Source: JANMEB01 sp041745295
Lineage (GTDB): Bacteria; Planctomycetota; Planctomycetia; Pirellulales; Pirellulaceae
Direction of reading: 5' to 3'
Length of the DNA: 64,000 nucleotides
Assembly (NCBI GenBank): GCA_041745295.1
Contig: JBGTJE010000028.1
Coordinates: 98,601-162,600 of the forward strand
Each line of letters starts with the position of its first letter. Position 1 is the first letter of the stretch. The notes under the pieces are model-generated. The model did not search any database and was not told the origin of the DNA. It was given only the letters and a program-made list of their open reading frames with translations. This document shows, piece by piece, positions 26,036-34,090 of the stretch. Made by a program: the position numbers and the translations under genes.

Positions 26036-27211
26036 CTAGAATAACCGTCGCTCGACCAGCAGGTCGCGATAGACGTCGGCGACACCGCGGGACATGCTCT
26101 CGTCCGAGAAGAACTCGCGTTGACGATTTTGCGAATTACGACTCAAGTCCTCCCACGCGACGCAGCCGGCAATTAACGATTCCAATTTCGCCGCTAAATC
26201 TTGCGGGTTCGACGGTTCAAAGATCAAGCCATCGATTCCGTCGCGAACGGCCTCGGGAATCCCTTCGACGCGACTGGCGATTGGGGGCAAGCCGACGGCC
26301 ATGGCCTCCAGCACGACCATGGGAAGGCCTTCGCCAAATAGGCTTGGCAACACGAACGCGTCCATTTGCTGCAATTCCGCGTCGACCTCTTTGCAAAATC
26401 CGGTCCAAGTGATTTTCCCGCCGATTTTTAGACTCTCGACGCGGCCGAGGATTTCGCGTTCATAGTCGCGAGTCTCAAACGGTCCGACGGCCCGCAGCAA
26501 AACGTCAACGCCGCGATCCTGGAGGAGCGAGATCGCATCCACAAGGACTTCGATTCCCTTCCGCGGCCGAAACAGTGCGACCGTACCAAGGGTCCAAGTC
26601 GTCGAATTTTTTTCTCGACTGCGCTTTTGGTTGAATCGTGGCACGCCGTTTGGAACCACCGAAATCTTGCTTGGATCGTGTCCCAACGACTGCATGTACC
26701 GCCCAATGCTCTGCGAAACGCAGATCATTCGGTCCACGCTGCGCAGGCTCCAGGTCTCGGCCCATTGGTTGATTCGATTGCGGAAACTGCGCGACGTATC
26801 GCGTCCGACCGGACTATGGACGTGATAAACAAGCGGCAAATTGAGGCGCCGCGCCACTTGGCGACCCACCATCAGCGAACGCGGGGTGTGCGCGTGCAGA
26901 ATCTGATATCCGTCTCGCTGGGCGATTTGCGCCAGGCGATTGGCACAGCTCCAATCGAATCGACTGCGCATGCCGACATCAAACAAAGGCGTCGATTGCG
27001 AGCGCCGCATCGGGCCAAAACGATTTGGTTTCAAGCAAGCAAAACCTACTTCGAATCCAAATTCGGGCAGGCGCAGCGCCAGCAAGTCTTGGACACGTTC
27101 GGCGCCGCTGTAGTGTTCACCGTTGATCAAATGCAGGACGCGCAATCGCCGACGGGATCGACCGGGCGACGCCTTAGGATGGCTTGAGTCTGCGAGAAGT
27201 TCAATGCCCAT
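26036..27211 (-). CDS. Glycosyltransferase, GT4 family
   Basis: A 391-residue GT-B enzyme from the ATG at 27211; the open frame continues upstream through a repeat, without similarity. The N-domain has RVLHLINGEHYSGAERVQDL and LHAHTPRSLMVGR. The C-domain has VVPNGVPRF, GTVALFRPRKGIEVLVDAI, KITWTGFCKEVDAELQQMDA, and the EX7E motif FGEGLPMVVLEAMAVGLPPI. The family transfers activated sugars with retention of configuration. A role in extracellular polysaccharide or lipopolysaccharide synthesis is likely but not proven by context. Confidence 0.92.
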   Translation of the reverse strand: MGIELLADSSHPKASPGRSRRRLRVLHLINGEHYSGAERVQDLLALRLPEFGFEVGFACLKPNRFGPMRRSQSTPLFDVGMRSRFDWSCANRLAQIAQRDGYQILHAHTPRSLMVGRQVARRLNLPLVYHVHSPVGRDTSRSFRNRINQWAETWSLRSVDRMICVSQSIGRYMQSLGHDPSKISVVPNGVPRFNQKRSREKNSTTWTLGTVALFRPRKGIEVLVDAISLLQDRGVDVLLRAVGPFETRDYEREILGRVESLKIGGKITWTGFCKEVDAELQQMDAFVLPSLFGEGLPMVVLEAMAVGLPPIASRVEGIPEAVRDGIDGLIFEPSNPQDLAAKLESLIAGCVAWEDLSRNSQNRQREFFSDESMSRGVADVYRDLLVERRLF

Positions 27212-27259
27212 GCTCACACTCAAACTTGGACGAAATCGGGGTAACAGTTGCGCTTTTCC

Positions 27260-27344
27260 GGTTCCTTCTCCCCCAATTTGCACGCGGCAATGTCCAAAAT
27301 ATTGGTTCACCCGCATTCGCGTGCATATTCGGGGAGAGGGAACC
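27260..27344. repeat. 85-bp inverted repeat (MITE-like)
   Basis: GGTTCCTTCTCCCCCAATTT with GCACGCG (27260-27287) is mirrored by GCGTGCATATTCGGGGAGAG with GGAACC (27319-27344). A half-element GTTCCTTCTCCCCGAAATT lies near 48509. This lies in the 310-bp gap between the glycosyltransferase and the PTPS-like gene, which has no other recognised content. Confidence 0.6.
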
Positions 27345-27521
27345 AAAACAGCGCAGGCGAAGGAACCCCAGCTTCTGATGCACCATTCGCTACTCAAGCT
27401 TACGTCACGCCGCTCGATGCAACGGTTCCCATTTCCGGCCGAATCCATTTTGACCCTAGGGCGTGGTGATCCAATGTAATGCGTTTGGCAAATCACGGAT
27501 CGGTGCCCGCAGGCACTCAAT

Positions 27522-28055
27522 TCACGCGGTTCGACCGGCAGAATCGTTACCACCGATGGTGTTGTCGATCAAAACGCAACTTCCCCACTGCCCTTGGTTT
27601 TCATCCACTCCCACGACCAGTCGTTCGATGCTATCGAGCGAACCCAGGCGAATTCGCAGCGCTAGGATAAGTCGATCGCCAATATACTGAGCAATCTCTT
27701 CTGCCGTAGTGTTCGCAACCGGCAAGATTCGGCAATCCGCGGCGGGGAATATCCAACGCCGTTCACGAAAACGGACGACGACCTCGTTAGCCGACGATTC
27801 GACCGAGATTAAGCCGTGCTGCGTTGGCAAAAGCACACGATGATCCAGATCGCTAACGATCTTGGCCAACTCGTCGCGGAGCGCTATGAAGTCGATTACA
27901 TAGCGGTCGCCGGCAAGTGGCCCTTCGACATCGCAACGAACCCCAAAGTTGTGTCCGTGCAACGACTCGCAGACGTCGCCATTAAAGGTAATAAAATGGG
28001 CGGCACTAAACGTGAGTTGCTCTTTGCAGAGCGAGACTTGGAATCGTCGATTCAT
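27522..28055 (-). CDS. 6-pyruvoyl-tetrahydropterin synthase / QueD family protein
   Basis: A 177-residue T-fold pteridine enzyme. It has the zinc-binding His set in FSAAHF and SLHGHNFGV, the catalytic Cys of VCESLHGH, and the conserved IDFIALRDEL and DHRVLL segments. It also has a NTTAEEIAQYI motif before the C-terminal Glu region (LVVGVDENQG). The start at 28055 has TGAGGG a few bases upstream. Family members act in biopterin, queuosine (QueD) or other pterin pathways. It lies next to a CitG-like gene, the pairing seen in tetrahydromethanopterin-linked C1 gene sets, so a role in that cofactor is possible. Confidence 0.85.
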   Translation of the reverse strand: MNRRFQVSLCKEQLTFSAAHFITFNGDVCESLHGHNFGVRCDVEGPLAGDRYVIDFIALRDELAKIVSDLDHRVLLPTQHGLISVESSANEVVVRFRERRWIFPAADCRILPVANTTAEEIAQYIGDRLILALRIRLGSLDSIERLVVGVDENQGQWGSCVLIDNTIGGNDSAGRTA

Positions 28056-28184
28056 AAGACCCTCACCCAACCGCTCACAAGACTCAGGATCGTCGCAATA
28101 ATAAATATCGTTGCCGACGCCGCCAGCGTTGGTACGGATGCTGGCAGCATCCGCCACGAGACAATCCCAATTGTTTTGTCGGAT

Positions 28185-29051
28185 TCAATGCAACGGCGGT
28201 TTGATCATGCCATTTCGCAGCGCCACAAACAATCCAGCGCCGATTAAATCGGCGGTGGTTCCCGGATTGCGGCGATTGCCATCGGCCCGCAGCCAAAAAT
28301 CAAAGTCGGCCAGCGCGGCAAAATAATCCGGGCTGTCGACCGCCAGTTGCAAGACTTGCTGGGCACGCACTGCGGCGGCCTGGGCCGTGGCCGGACCGCA
28401 TTTGCGGGCGATCAAACTGTCAGGCAATTCAGCCATCGTTCGCATTTGAGTGTACACGATCGCATCCGCCATTCGCATTTGGGCGGATTGTTCCATCAGT
28501 AACGGAGCTACAAAGCGAAGTACGTGCTCAAAACCATTGCTGTATTGCAGGGCGATCGCGTCGCGGTCCGCGGCCAACGTCATCGCCGCCATCAAGTCGG
28601 CGGGTGGCTCGTCGGCAACATCCCAGCGCGAAACCGAACCCAATCCGCCGGGGTTTACAAGACTGATAGCGCGGTAGACCTGTTGGGCGTCGCTTTCGCC
28701 CATGTCGTCCAACCCTTTATTTACAGCTACGGAATCGATAATTCCGTTCGTTGCGGCGGCAGCTTTGGCCAATGGCGCCAGTAGCAATACCAACCCCAGA
28801 TTCGTGTTCGTTCCAACCCAATGCACCGTCGCTTCAACGGATTCGAGCACTAACTCGCCGATCCGCAGCGATGACGCCCGCTGCATGACAGGGGCAATTA
28901 CAATCGCGCTGGTGATGAAATCGTGTAGCGTGGACGCTTCAAAATCTGCCGAGCGATGCACGTTTCCAGGTTTGGGCGCCATGACTTCCCAAGCGCAGGC
29001 GAGTGCGGTGCATTCACCAATCGAGGGCAATGAACGAGCTTGATCGGTCAC
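28185..29051 (-). CDS. Triphosphoribosyl-dephospho-CoA synthase (CitG) family protein
   Basis: A 288-residue protein of the CitG/MdcB family. It has the signature MAPKPGNVHRSADF, TNLGLVLLLAPLAKAA, VNPGGLGSVSRWDV and NPGTTADLIGAGLF. CitG proteins make the citrate lyase prosthetic group, but no citrate or malonate lyase gene is seen here. Relatives occur as orf5 in tetrahydromethanopterin-dependent C1 clusters of methylotrophs and planctomycetes. The GTG start at 29051 overlaps the stop of the upstream hydrolase by four bases (GTGA), showing translational coupling. The open frame upstream of it lies inside that gene and was dropped. Confidence 0.85.
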   Translation of the reverse strand: MTDQARSLPSIGECTALACAWEVMAPKPGNVHRSADFEASTLHDFITSAIVIAPVMQRASSLRIGELVLESVEATVHWVGTNTNLGLVLLLAPLAKAAAATNGIIDSVAVNKGLDDMGESDAQQVYRAISLVNPGGLGSVSRWDVADEPPADLMAAMTLAADRDAIALQYSNGFEHVLRFVAPLLMEQSAQMRMADAIVYTQMRTMAELPDSLIARKCGPATAQAAAVRAQQVLQLAVDSPDYFAALADFDFWLRADGNRRNPGTTADLIGAGLFVALRNGMIKPPLH

Positions 29052-29998
29052 GGTTTGGCCATCGCTGAAGAACTTGGAAAAACAGCCACAAACTTGGCCA
29101 GGGCCGCGACGACTTCGCGCGGGGCGTCTTCCATTACGTAATGGCCGGCCTCCGCCAATTCGATGGTCTGGGCTTGGGGAAAGTGACTTTGCAACTGTCG
29201 CAAGCACTCCGATCGAAAACACCAGTCGCGCATTCCCCATATCATCAAACAAGGCTTATCGGAGAGTGTCTTCAAGCCGCTTTCGATTTTTTGAAGCAAT
29301 TGCCTAGTCTCGTTTTTCCTCGCGACCGGTATATCAAATACGAATCGATCGACGCCGATTCGATTCTGCCAGTTGTTGTACGGAGCCAGCAGTCCGCGCC
29401 TGGCCTTGTCGCTCAATCCGCCTTTCTGAGTTGTCGCCATCGTCACGGCGGCGCGGGCAAAGACGTTTGCCCAGCGTATGAGAACCGTGCCCAAAACTGG
29501 AATGCGACACGCCAAAATGCGCCACGGGATAAACGGCGGCGGAAAACAGGCCGTGTTCGTCAAAACCAAGCGGCGAAATCGTTTGGGGGCTTTCAACGCC
29601 GCTCCGACGCCAATCGGTCCACCCCAGTCGTGGACAACCAGAGTGATATTGGTAAGGTTTAAATATTCGATGAGTTGCACCAGATTTTCGATGTGTTGCC
29701 GCAAACAATAGTTGTATTTTTGCGGTTTGTCGCTGAGGCCACATCCAATGTGATCAACGGCAATTACGCGATGGGTCGAGCTCAGCTCATTGATGATTGC
29801 TCGCCAATAGAAGGACCATGTCGGGTTACCATGGACGCACAAGATCGGATCGCCTTGCCCCGCATCGATATAGTGCATTCGCGTCGAACCCAAATTCACC
29901 GAACGGCCGTACTGTAAGGCAGGAAACAGTTCAGCCAACGCCGCGCGATTGGTGTTCGCGCGTGCAGTTTCAACTTGGGTGACCAAATTAGCGATCAT
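29048..29998 (-). CDS. Alpha/beta hydrolase with Asp nucleophile (haloalkane dehalogenase-like)
   Basis: A 316-residue alpha/beta-fold hydrolase. The oxyanion motif HGNPTWSFYWR is at about residues 54-64. The nucleophile elbow VVHDWGGPIG has Asp instead of Ser. The catalytic His is in AEAGHYVMED. HGNPTWSFYWR with HDWGG fits the haloalkane dehalogenase-like group, which also includes the OleB beta-lactone decarboxylase of olefin synthesis, but no oleA, oleC or oleD is nearby. It is translationally coupled to the CitG-like gene. The start at 29998 (MIANLV) is preferred because the upstream frame has no family similarity. Confidence 0.88.
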   Translation of the reverse strand: MIANLVTQVETARANTNRAALAELFPALQYGRSVNLGSTRMHYIDAGQGDPILCVHGNPTWSFYWRAIINELSSTHRVIAVDHIGCGLSDKPQKYNYCLRQHIENLVQLIEYLNLTNITLVVHDWGGPIGVGAALKAPKRFRRLVLTNTACFPPPFIPWRILACRIPVLGTVLIRWANVFARAAVTMATTQKGGLSDKARRGLLAPYNNWQNRIGVDRFVFDIPVARKNETRQLLQKIESGLKTLSDKPCLMIWGMRDWCFRSECLRQLQSHFPQAQTIELAEAGHYVMEDAPREVVAALAKFVAVFPSSSAMAKP

Positions 29999-30273
29999 CA
30001 AGATTCCAATCCGAAAACACGCGCTGTAACAAGCGATTTCGACGAACTCGGCTGTTAACTCTGACTGCGTCCATTCTATCGGCCGGCAGTAAGGGCCCAA
30101 GTCGTCCGACGATTCGCGGGAACGAATCGCGTTCGATTTTGAAAAGCGAGATTTCCAACAAGCGCCATTCGGCGTCCACGAGCGCAGGCGAACCAAGTCA
30201 CGTGGTTTTTCCCGCGATTTACGTTACAATCAGAGTGGTTTTGGTTTTCGTGTTCTTTCATTTTGAGGTAACA

Positions 30274-30612
30274 ATGAAGCGAATTTTTTTGGCCGCAATG
30301 GCGACCGCCTTGATCGGCGGTTCAATCGGATGTGAAAATGCCGCCGTCTCCGGCGGCAACAATGGAAATGCGGTTTCGACAGTCAAGGGGACATTGGTGA
30401 ACCTAAAAGTTCCCAACATGACGTGAGGTGGCTGCGCCGCTTCGGTCCGAAGCGATTTAGAAAAAATTGATGGTGTGGTCGAGATTGAGACCGACACTAG
30501 TGCAAAAACTTGCTCGTTCAAAGTGACAAAACCGGAAGTCGATTACAAGTCGAAACTTGTCGAATTCGCGAAAACCAATACTCATTTGAAAGATTACGAA
30601 ATCGTCCCGTGA
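30274..30612 (+). CDS. HMA-domain lipoprotein, candidate selenoprotein (UGA at codon 51 read as Sec)
   Basis: Read through an in-frame TGA at 30424-30426, this gives 112 residues. It starts with a lipoprotein signal (MKRIFLAAMATALIGGSIGC, Cys20), then a spacer, then one heavy-metal-associated domain: VNLKVPNMT-U-GGCAASV, then DLEKIDGVVEIETDT. In HMA domains (MerP, CopZ, Atx1) this loop is MxCxxC and both Cys bind the metal. Here the first Cys is UGA. A hairpin with a GGUCC loop starts 11 nt after UGA and fits a bacterial SECIS. Conventional calling would give a 50-residue truncated lipoprotein. The final stop is also TGA, with no comparable hairpin noticed after it. A terminator follows at 30638. 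Probably a periplasmic or outer-membrane metal- or redox-active protein. Confidence 0.85.
30424..30456 (+). promoter_or_regulatory. Candidate bacterial SECIS element of the HMA protein
   Basis: After the UGA (30424-30426) come 11 nt, a perfect 6-bp stem CGCUUC (30438-30443) / GAAGCG (30449-30454), and a 5-nt loop GGUCC. The loop begins 17 nt after UGA. In E. coli fdhF, the model case, a GGUCU loop sits at nearly the same distance. Loop sequence, distance and stem all agree, while the codons still encode the conserved GGCAASV segment. Confidence 0.78.
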
Positions 30613-30637
30613 GGAAAGACCAAACCGATTGAATAAG

Positions 30638-30666
30638 AAACCCGTGGCCCGCGCCGCGGGTTTTTT
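30638..30666 (+). terminator. Rho-independent terminator after the HMA gene
   Basis: AAACCCGTGGC pairs with GCCGCGGGTTT (11 bp with one G-U) around a 4-nt loop, followed by a run of six T. It lies 25 bp after the TGA at 30610. This supports 30610, not the in-frame TGA at 30424, as the true gene end. Confidence 0.9.
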
Positions 30667-30670
30667 AATG

Positions 30671-30720
30671 GGTGGCACAATTCTGGGTGGCACGTCCCTG
30701 AGTCCTCGAAGGGCGTGGTG
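30671..30720 (+). repeat. Dispersed repeat GTGGCACGTCCCTGAGTCCT (copy 1)
   Basis: GGTGGCACGTCCCTGAGTCC with TCGAAGGGCGTGGTG has near matches at 39021 (inverted) and 63745. The ends GGTGGCACG and CGTGGTG are not fully symmetric. It is intergenic between the HMA terminator and the end of the kinase gene. Confidence 0.6.
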
Positions 30721-30738
30721 GATCTCGGCGCGTTGAAT

Positions 30739-31707
30739 TTAGAATTCCGACACGTCAGCCAATCGGCACGTTTCGGGCCACGATAACAAGCCTGCCGACG
30801 CGCCGAGTCCCGTGACGGAGGCCGCGCCGGTAGCAGCCGCGATCCGTCCGGCCTCGGCGAGAGTTTTGCCGCGAACAAGTCCGGCGATGAGTCCCGCGTA
30901 AAACGCATCTCCGGCTCCCGTCGTATCGATCACGGGTCCCGGAGGCCGAACCGCGGCGACTTCGATAAACTTGTCCGGCACTGGACTCAGCAACGCCCCC
31001 TTCGCGCCAAGTTTCAAGCCGACGATTTGGCTTGCCCCCCATTCGCGGAACTGCTGCAAGATCTGGCGCGGGTCCGTTCGACCCGTTTGGGCGACCGCTT
31101 CGTCGTAGCTCGGAACATACAAGTCCAAGTGCGGGAGAATGGGCCGCAACGCGGCGGCAGTACCCCCGGTCCCAGCACAATCCAATGCCGTCCGACAGCC
31201 GACTCGGCGAACCTGTTCGACGATATGAGGAAGTTGTTGGTCGAATTCGGGAATCAATGAAAAGTATCCGAGCAGCATCCAACGAGCCTGCGCAAACAGG
31301 GTCCGCTGCGCTTGGACAAGTTCGGTTGAAAGTTGGGGCGCGGCCCCTCGGCAAAATAGAAAACTCCGCTGGCCCTTGGGGTCGACAAGCACGACCGTGG
31401 CGCTGGTCGGAGCAGAATCGTTGGTTAGGACGGCTTGAGCATCGATTGACTCGGCCTGGTATCTTCGCCGAATGAGATCCGCCCATGCATCGCGGCCCAC
31501 GCAGGCGATGGCGGCGGTTCGGACTCCCAAGCGACTCAGGGCGATTCCCGAATTGGAGACGATCCCGCCCGTGGTTGCCTCAATTTGTTCCACGGTCGTC
31601 AAGGCACCGGGACCGACGGGTTGGTCGAGTTTCACGGGTCGAGCTACAATGTCGACCGTTGCCAAACCGCACACGACGACTTCGGCCGCAATATTGGATT
31701 CCACCAT
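30739..31707 (-). CDS. PfkB-family carbohydrate kinase
   Basis: A 322-residue ribokinase-like sugar kinase. Near the N-terminus is VVCGLATVDIVARP, then the substrate segment TTGGIVSNSGIALSRLG, CVGRDAWADLIRRRY, and the PfkB signature with the catalytic Asp in VIDTTGAGDAFYAGL. The substrate could be a fructose-, ribose- or inositol-type sugar; sequence alone does not say. Its ATG at 31707 lies 3 bp from the start of a divergent TIM-barrel protein, suggesting shared control and possibly a shared sugar pathway. Confidence 0.9.
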   Translation of the reverse strand: MVESNIAAEVVVCGLATVDIVARPVKLDQPVGPGALTTVEQIEATTGGIVSNSGIALSRLGVRTAAIACVGRDAWADLIRRRYQAESIDAQAVLTNDSAPTSATVVLVDPKGQRSFLFCRGAAPQLSTELVQAQRTLFAQARWMLLGYFSLIPEFDQQLPHIVEQVRRVGCRTALDCAGTGGTAAALRPILPHLDLYVPSYDEAVAQTGRTDPRQILQQFREWGASQIVGLKLGAKGALLSPVPDKFIEVAAVRPPGPVIDTTGAGDAFYAGLIAGLVRGKTLAEAGRIAAATGAASVTGLGASAGLLSWPETCRLADVSEF

Positions 31708-31710
31708 CTC

Positions 31711-32730
31711 GTGCCTACCGCGCCGTCTCAAAAATCGCTGGATGCCAAACTCGCGCGAATCCGCGCCGATCGTTCGTGCCGCGATTTTATTCTAGCCGAC
31801 GCCAAGGACGCCGACATGGGAGCGGGTCTGGCGGCCCCGGGACCGGGCGGTGCCAATTCGCGGCAGCCCTTTCGTTCGCTGGCCGAATACCGAGACCTGA
31901 TGCGCGAAATAGTGCGCCAAGGGCTGGTCGACATCATGCTGATGAGTCCCAGTAGTAGCGAGATACTAGCAATCGACGAACGGCTGTTTGCCGAAAGTGC
32001 CGTCACACCGGCGGCGCGGGCCAACGATGCCACGGACATTTGGCTATCCCAAAGCGGCGTCTACTCGGCTCAGCCCTCGCGCGGTTTTTACACGTCCACA
32101 ATTGCCCAACTTCGGTTTGGTTCTGCGACGACCGTTGCCGGTCCTGGAGCAGTTGACTTGGGTTTATATTCGCTGACGCTTAACAACGACGCGGCCTTGG
32201 ATCGGGAGTCATTGGAACAATATCGCGAGTTTCGCGGCGCGGCGGAACCGGCGGGGCTCCGCCATTTTTTGGAAATCTTTGCGCCCAATGCTCCGGCCCA
32301 TCCGATCGCCGATGTGCCCCGCTTCGTCAACGATTCGATTGCCCGTTTGCTCGCCGGCGTCGTTCGCTCGGCGCGGCCGATTTTTCTGAAAATACCCTAT
32401 TTTGGTCCCGCGGCACTAGAGTCGCTCTGCCACTACGACGACTCGTTGATCGTGGGTGTATTGGGGGGCGCGGCAGGGACAACGCACGACGCATTTCGCT
32501 TGGTTGAGGAAGCGAAGAAGTACGGCGCGCGGGCCGCCTTGTTTGGGCGTAAGATCAACCAAGCCGAAGACCAACTTTCATTTGTTCGGTTTTTGCGAGC
32601 CGTTGCCGACGACCAACTCACCGCTGCCGAAGCCGCACGGGCATATCACGCTGAGCTAGAGCGTTCTGGCCTTCTTCCGCATCGTCCCTTGGCTGACGAT
32701 TTGCAACTCACGGACCCGACGTTGCAGTAA
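31711..32730 (+). CDS. Putative class I aldolase-like TIM-barrel protein
   Basis: A 339-residue protein from the GTG at 31711. Segments such as RDFILADAKDADMGAGLAAPG, VDIMLMSPSSSEIL, LGLYSLTLNNDAALD, and ARPIFLKIPYFGP with its Lys fit an alpha/beta barrel. So do LIVGVLGGAAGTTHDAFRLV and YGARAALFGRKIN. The pattern is reminiscent of DhnA/LacD-type aldolases that use a Schiff-base Lys, but I cannot confirm the active site. It is transcribed away from the PfkB kinase; a kinase-aldolase pair would make sense for sugar breakdown. The region 32731-33115 after it holds nothing I can identify. Confidence 0.72.
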   Translation: MPTAPSQKSLDAKLARIRADRSCRDFILADAKDADMGAGLAAPGPGGANSRQPFRSLAEYRDLMREIVRQGLVDIMLMSPSSSEILAIDERLFAESAVTPAARANDATDIWLSQSGVYSAQPSRGFYTSTIAQLRFGSATTVAGPGAVDLGLYSLTLNNDAALDRESLEQYREFRGAAEPAGLRHFLEIFAPNAPAHPIADVPRFVNDSIARLLAGVVRSARPIFLKIPYFGPAALESLCHYDDSLIVGVLGGAAGTTHDAFRLVEEAKKYGARAALFGRKINQAEDQLSFVRFLRAVADDQLTAAEAARAYHAELERSGLLPHRPLADDLQLTDPTLQ

Positions 32731-33115
32731 CTCTTAAGCATATTAGCGCGACTTCGCATGGTCCTGCTTTCAAATAGCACACCTGGGACCTTACGTCGCA
32801 TGTCTTTCTGTTGTGTTCGCGCCGGACAACGCGCGCATGCGCGGACATTTAAAGCCTGAAGCGCCAGCGAGGAAACACCTGCTCCTGACTTTTGTAATCC
32901 AACCGAGGGGGTGGCCCAAAGCGAAAGCTTGATGAATGGCCCGATTATTCTGATTCTGGCGCTCGGGGCAGCCGCCAACTTAGGGAGACTCGCTCTTTTG
33001 ACGGCCCGTCCGGCGGAAATGACGTAATGTTGTTTTGAATCGTCTACTAACGGGGTTGGTGGCGGTTGATCGCCCCGCACTTTGACTGAAGCAAATTCTC
33101 AAGGCTAACGAATCG

Positions 33116-33556
33116 GTGATTCTCGTGACAAGGCAATCTGGACGCAAAAATCTTCACCAGCGACAGAATGGCGTAACGGCCGTTGAGTTTGCGTTTGTTG
33201 CCCCCGTCGTTCTGGCGCTGGTGTTTGGGGTTTTCGAGCTATCGCGAGTCACAATGGTGCAGCAGGCGTTGACCAACGCCGCGCGAGAAGGTTGCCGCAC
33301 GGCGACTTTGGCCACGACGCGTAGCACAATAAAGGCCGAAGCGAACTTGCGTGACCGGCTCGAAGGGATCGTATATGGTCAAAATGATCCGACCAACGTG
33401 AGAGTTGAATTTGACCCGGCGGATCTGTCGACAATCGAATCACAGACCCCGATCACGACGACGATCGAGATAAGCTACGTCGACATATCTCTTTTGCCCG
33501 GTTGGATCTTGGGGGATTCGCAACTCCACGTCGCAGTGACTATGGAGCGCGAATAG
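33116..33556 (+). CDS. TadE-like pseudopilin-type protein
   Basis: A 146-residue protein with the TadE signature: a short basic leader (RKNLHQRQNG), then VTAVEFAFVAPVVLALVFGVFEL, where the Glu follows the cleavage-type site by a few residues, then one membrane helix. The rest is a small extracytoplasmic domain (AAREGCRTATLATT...). TadE-type proteins are minor pilins of Tad/Flp pili. The likely start is GTG at 33116, or GTG three codons later. It leads a run of three similar genes, but no Tad ATPase or secretin is nearby. Confidence 0.85.
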   Translation: MILVTRQSGRKNLHQRQNGVTAVEFAFVAPVVLALVFGVFELSRVTMVQQALTNAAREGCRTATLATTRSTIKAEANLRDRLEGIVYGQNDPTNVRVEFDPADLSTIESQTPITTTIEISYVDISLLPGWILGDSQLHVAVTMERE

Positions 33557-33579
33557 CGTGCCCTCGTAGAAGGCCAAGA

Positions 33580-34050
33580 ATGAAGAATCTCCATCAGAGA
33601 ACTGTCCGATCACTTCCGCGGCATAAGATGAGCGCGCTGCGTCGCGGCGCCGCAGTCGTCGAATGTGCTCTCACGGCCCCGCTGCTGGCAATAGCCGTAT
33701 TGGGCGTCATCGAAGTCGGTCATTTTATTAACGTCTCTCAGTCGGTAAGTAGCGCTTCGCGAATGGCAGCGCGGCTGGCTTCGCGTCAGGACACCCAATC
33801 AACGTCGACCGTCGAATCGAAAGTCGAAGAATACCTGCTGGCCAACGGAATTCCCAACAATAGTGTTTCCGTGACGATCAGGGACAGCAGTGGCAATACT
33901 ATTTCAGGCGATGAAATATCCTCGATCGCTTCGGGAGAAAGCATTTCCGTCAACGTCGAGGTCGGATTCTCACTTATCCGTCGTACCAGCGCCATGAATT
34001 TTTTGGATGGCGCTTCGAACTCGTCGACAACCACCATGCGCCGAGATTAA
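33580..34050 (+). CDS. TadE/TadG-like protein
   Basis: A 156-residue protein with a basic leader and RRGAAVVECALTAPLLAIAVLG, a TadE-like prepilin segment with Glu, followed by one helix and a short outer domain (SASRMAARLASRQDTQ...). It starts 23 bp after the first TadE-like gene with its own ATG, so the two are probably one transcript. It may be exported and assembled at the cell surface with its neighbours. Confidence 0.83.
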   Translation: MKNLHQRTVRSLPRHKMSALRRGAAVVECALTAPLLAIAVLGVIEVGHFINVSQSVSSASRMAARLASRQDTQSTSTVESKVEEYLLANGIPNNSVSVTIRDSSGNTISGDEISSIASGESISVNVEVGFSLIRRTSAMNFLDGASNSSTTTMRRD

Positions 34051-34090
34051 TCGTTTGATTTGCTCCAGTTCAACCCCAATGGAACGACCC

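Noticed and set aside
30424..30426. The in-frame TGA as an ordinary stop or a pseudogene lesion in the HMA gene
   Set aside because: The following 61 codons keep a complete HMA domain, the TGA is at the exact metal-binding Cys, a SECIS-like hairpin follows and the terminator sits after the second stop.
32646..33080. 144-codon minus-strand frame between the TIM-barrel gene and the tad-like set
   Set aside because: Overlaps the end of the TIM-barrel gene, is rich in Arg/Ser and shows no fold pattern; the gap is reported as empty.
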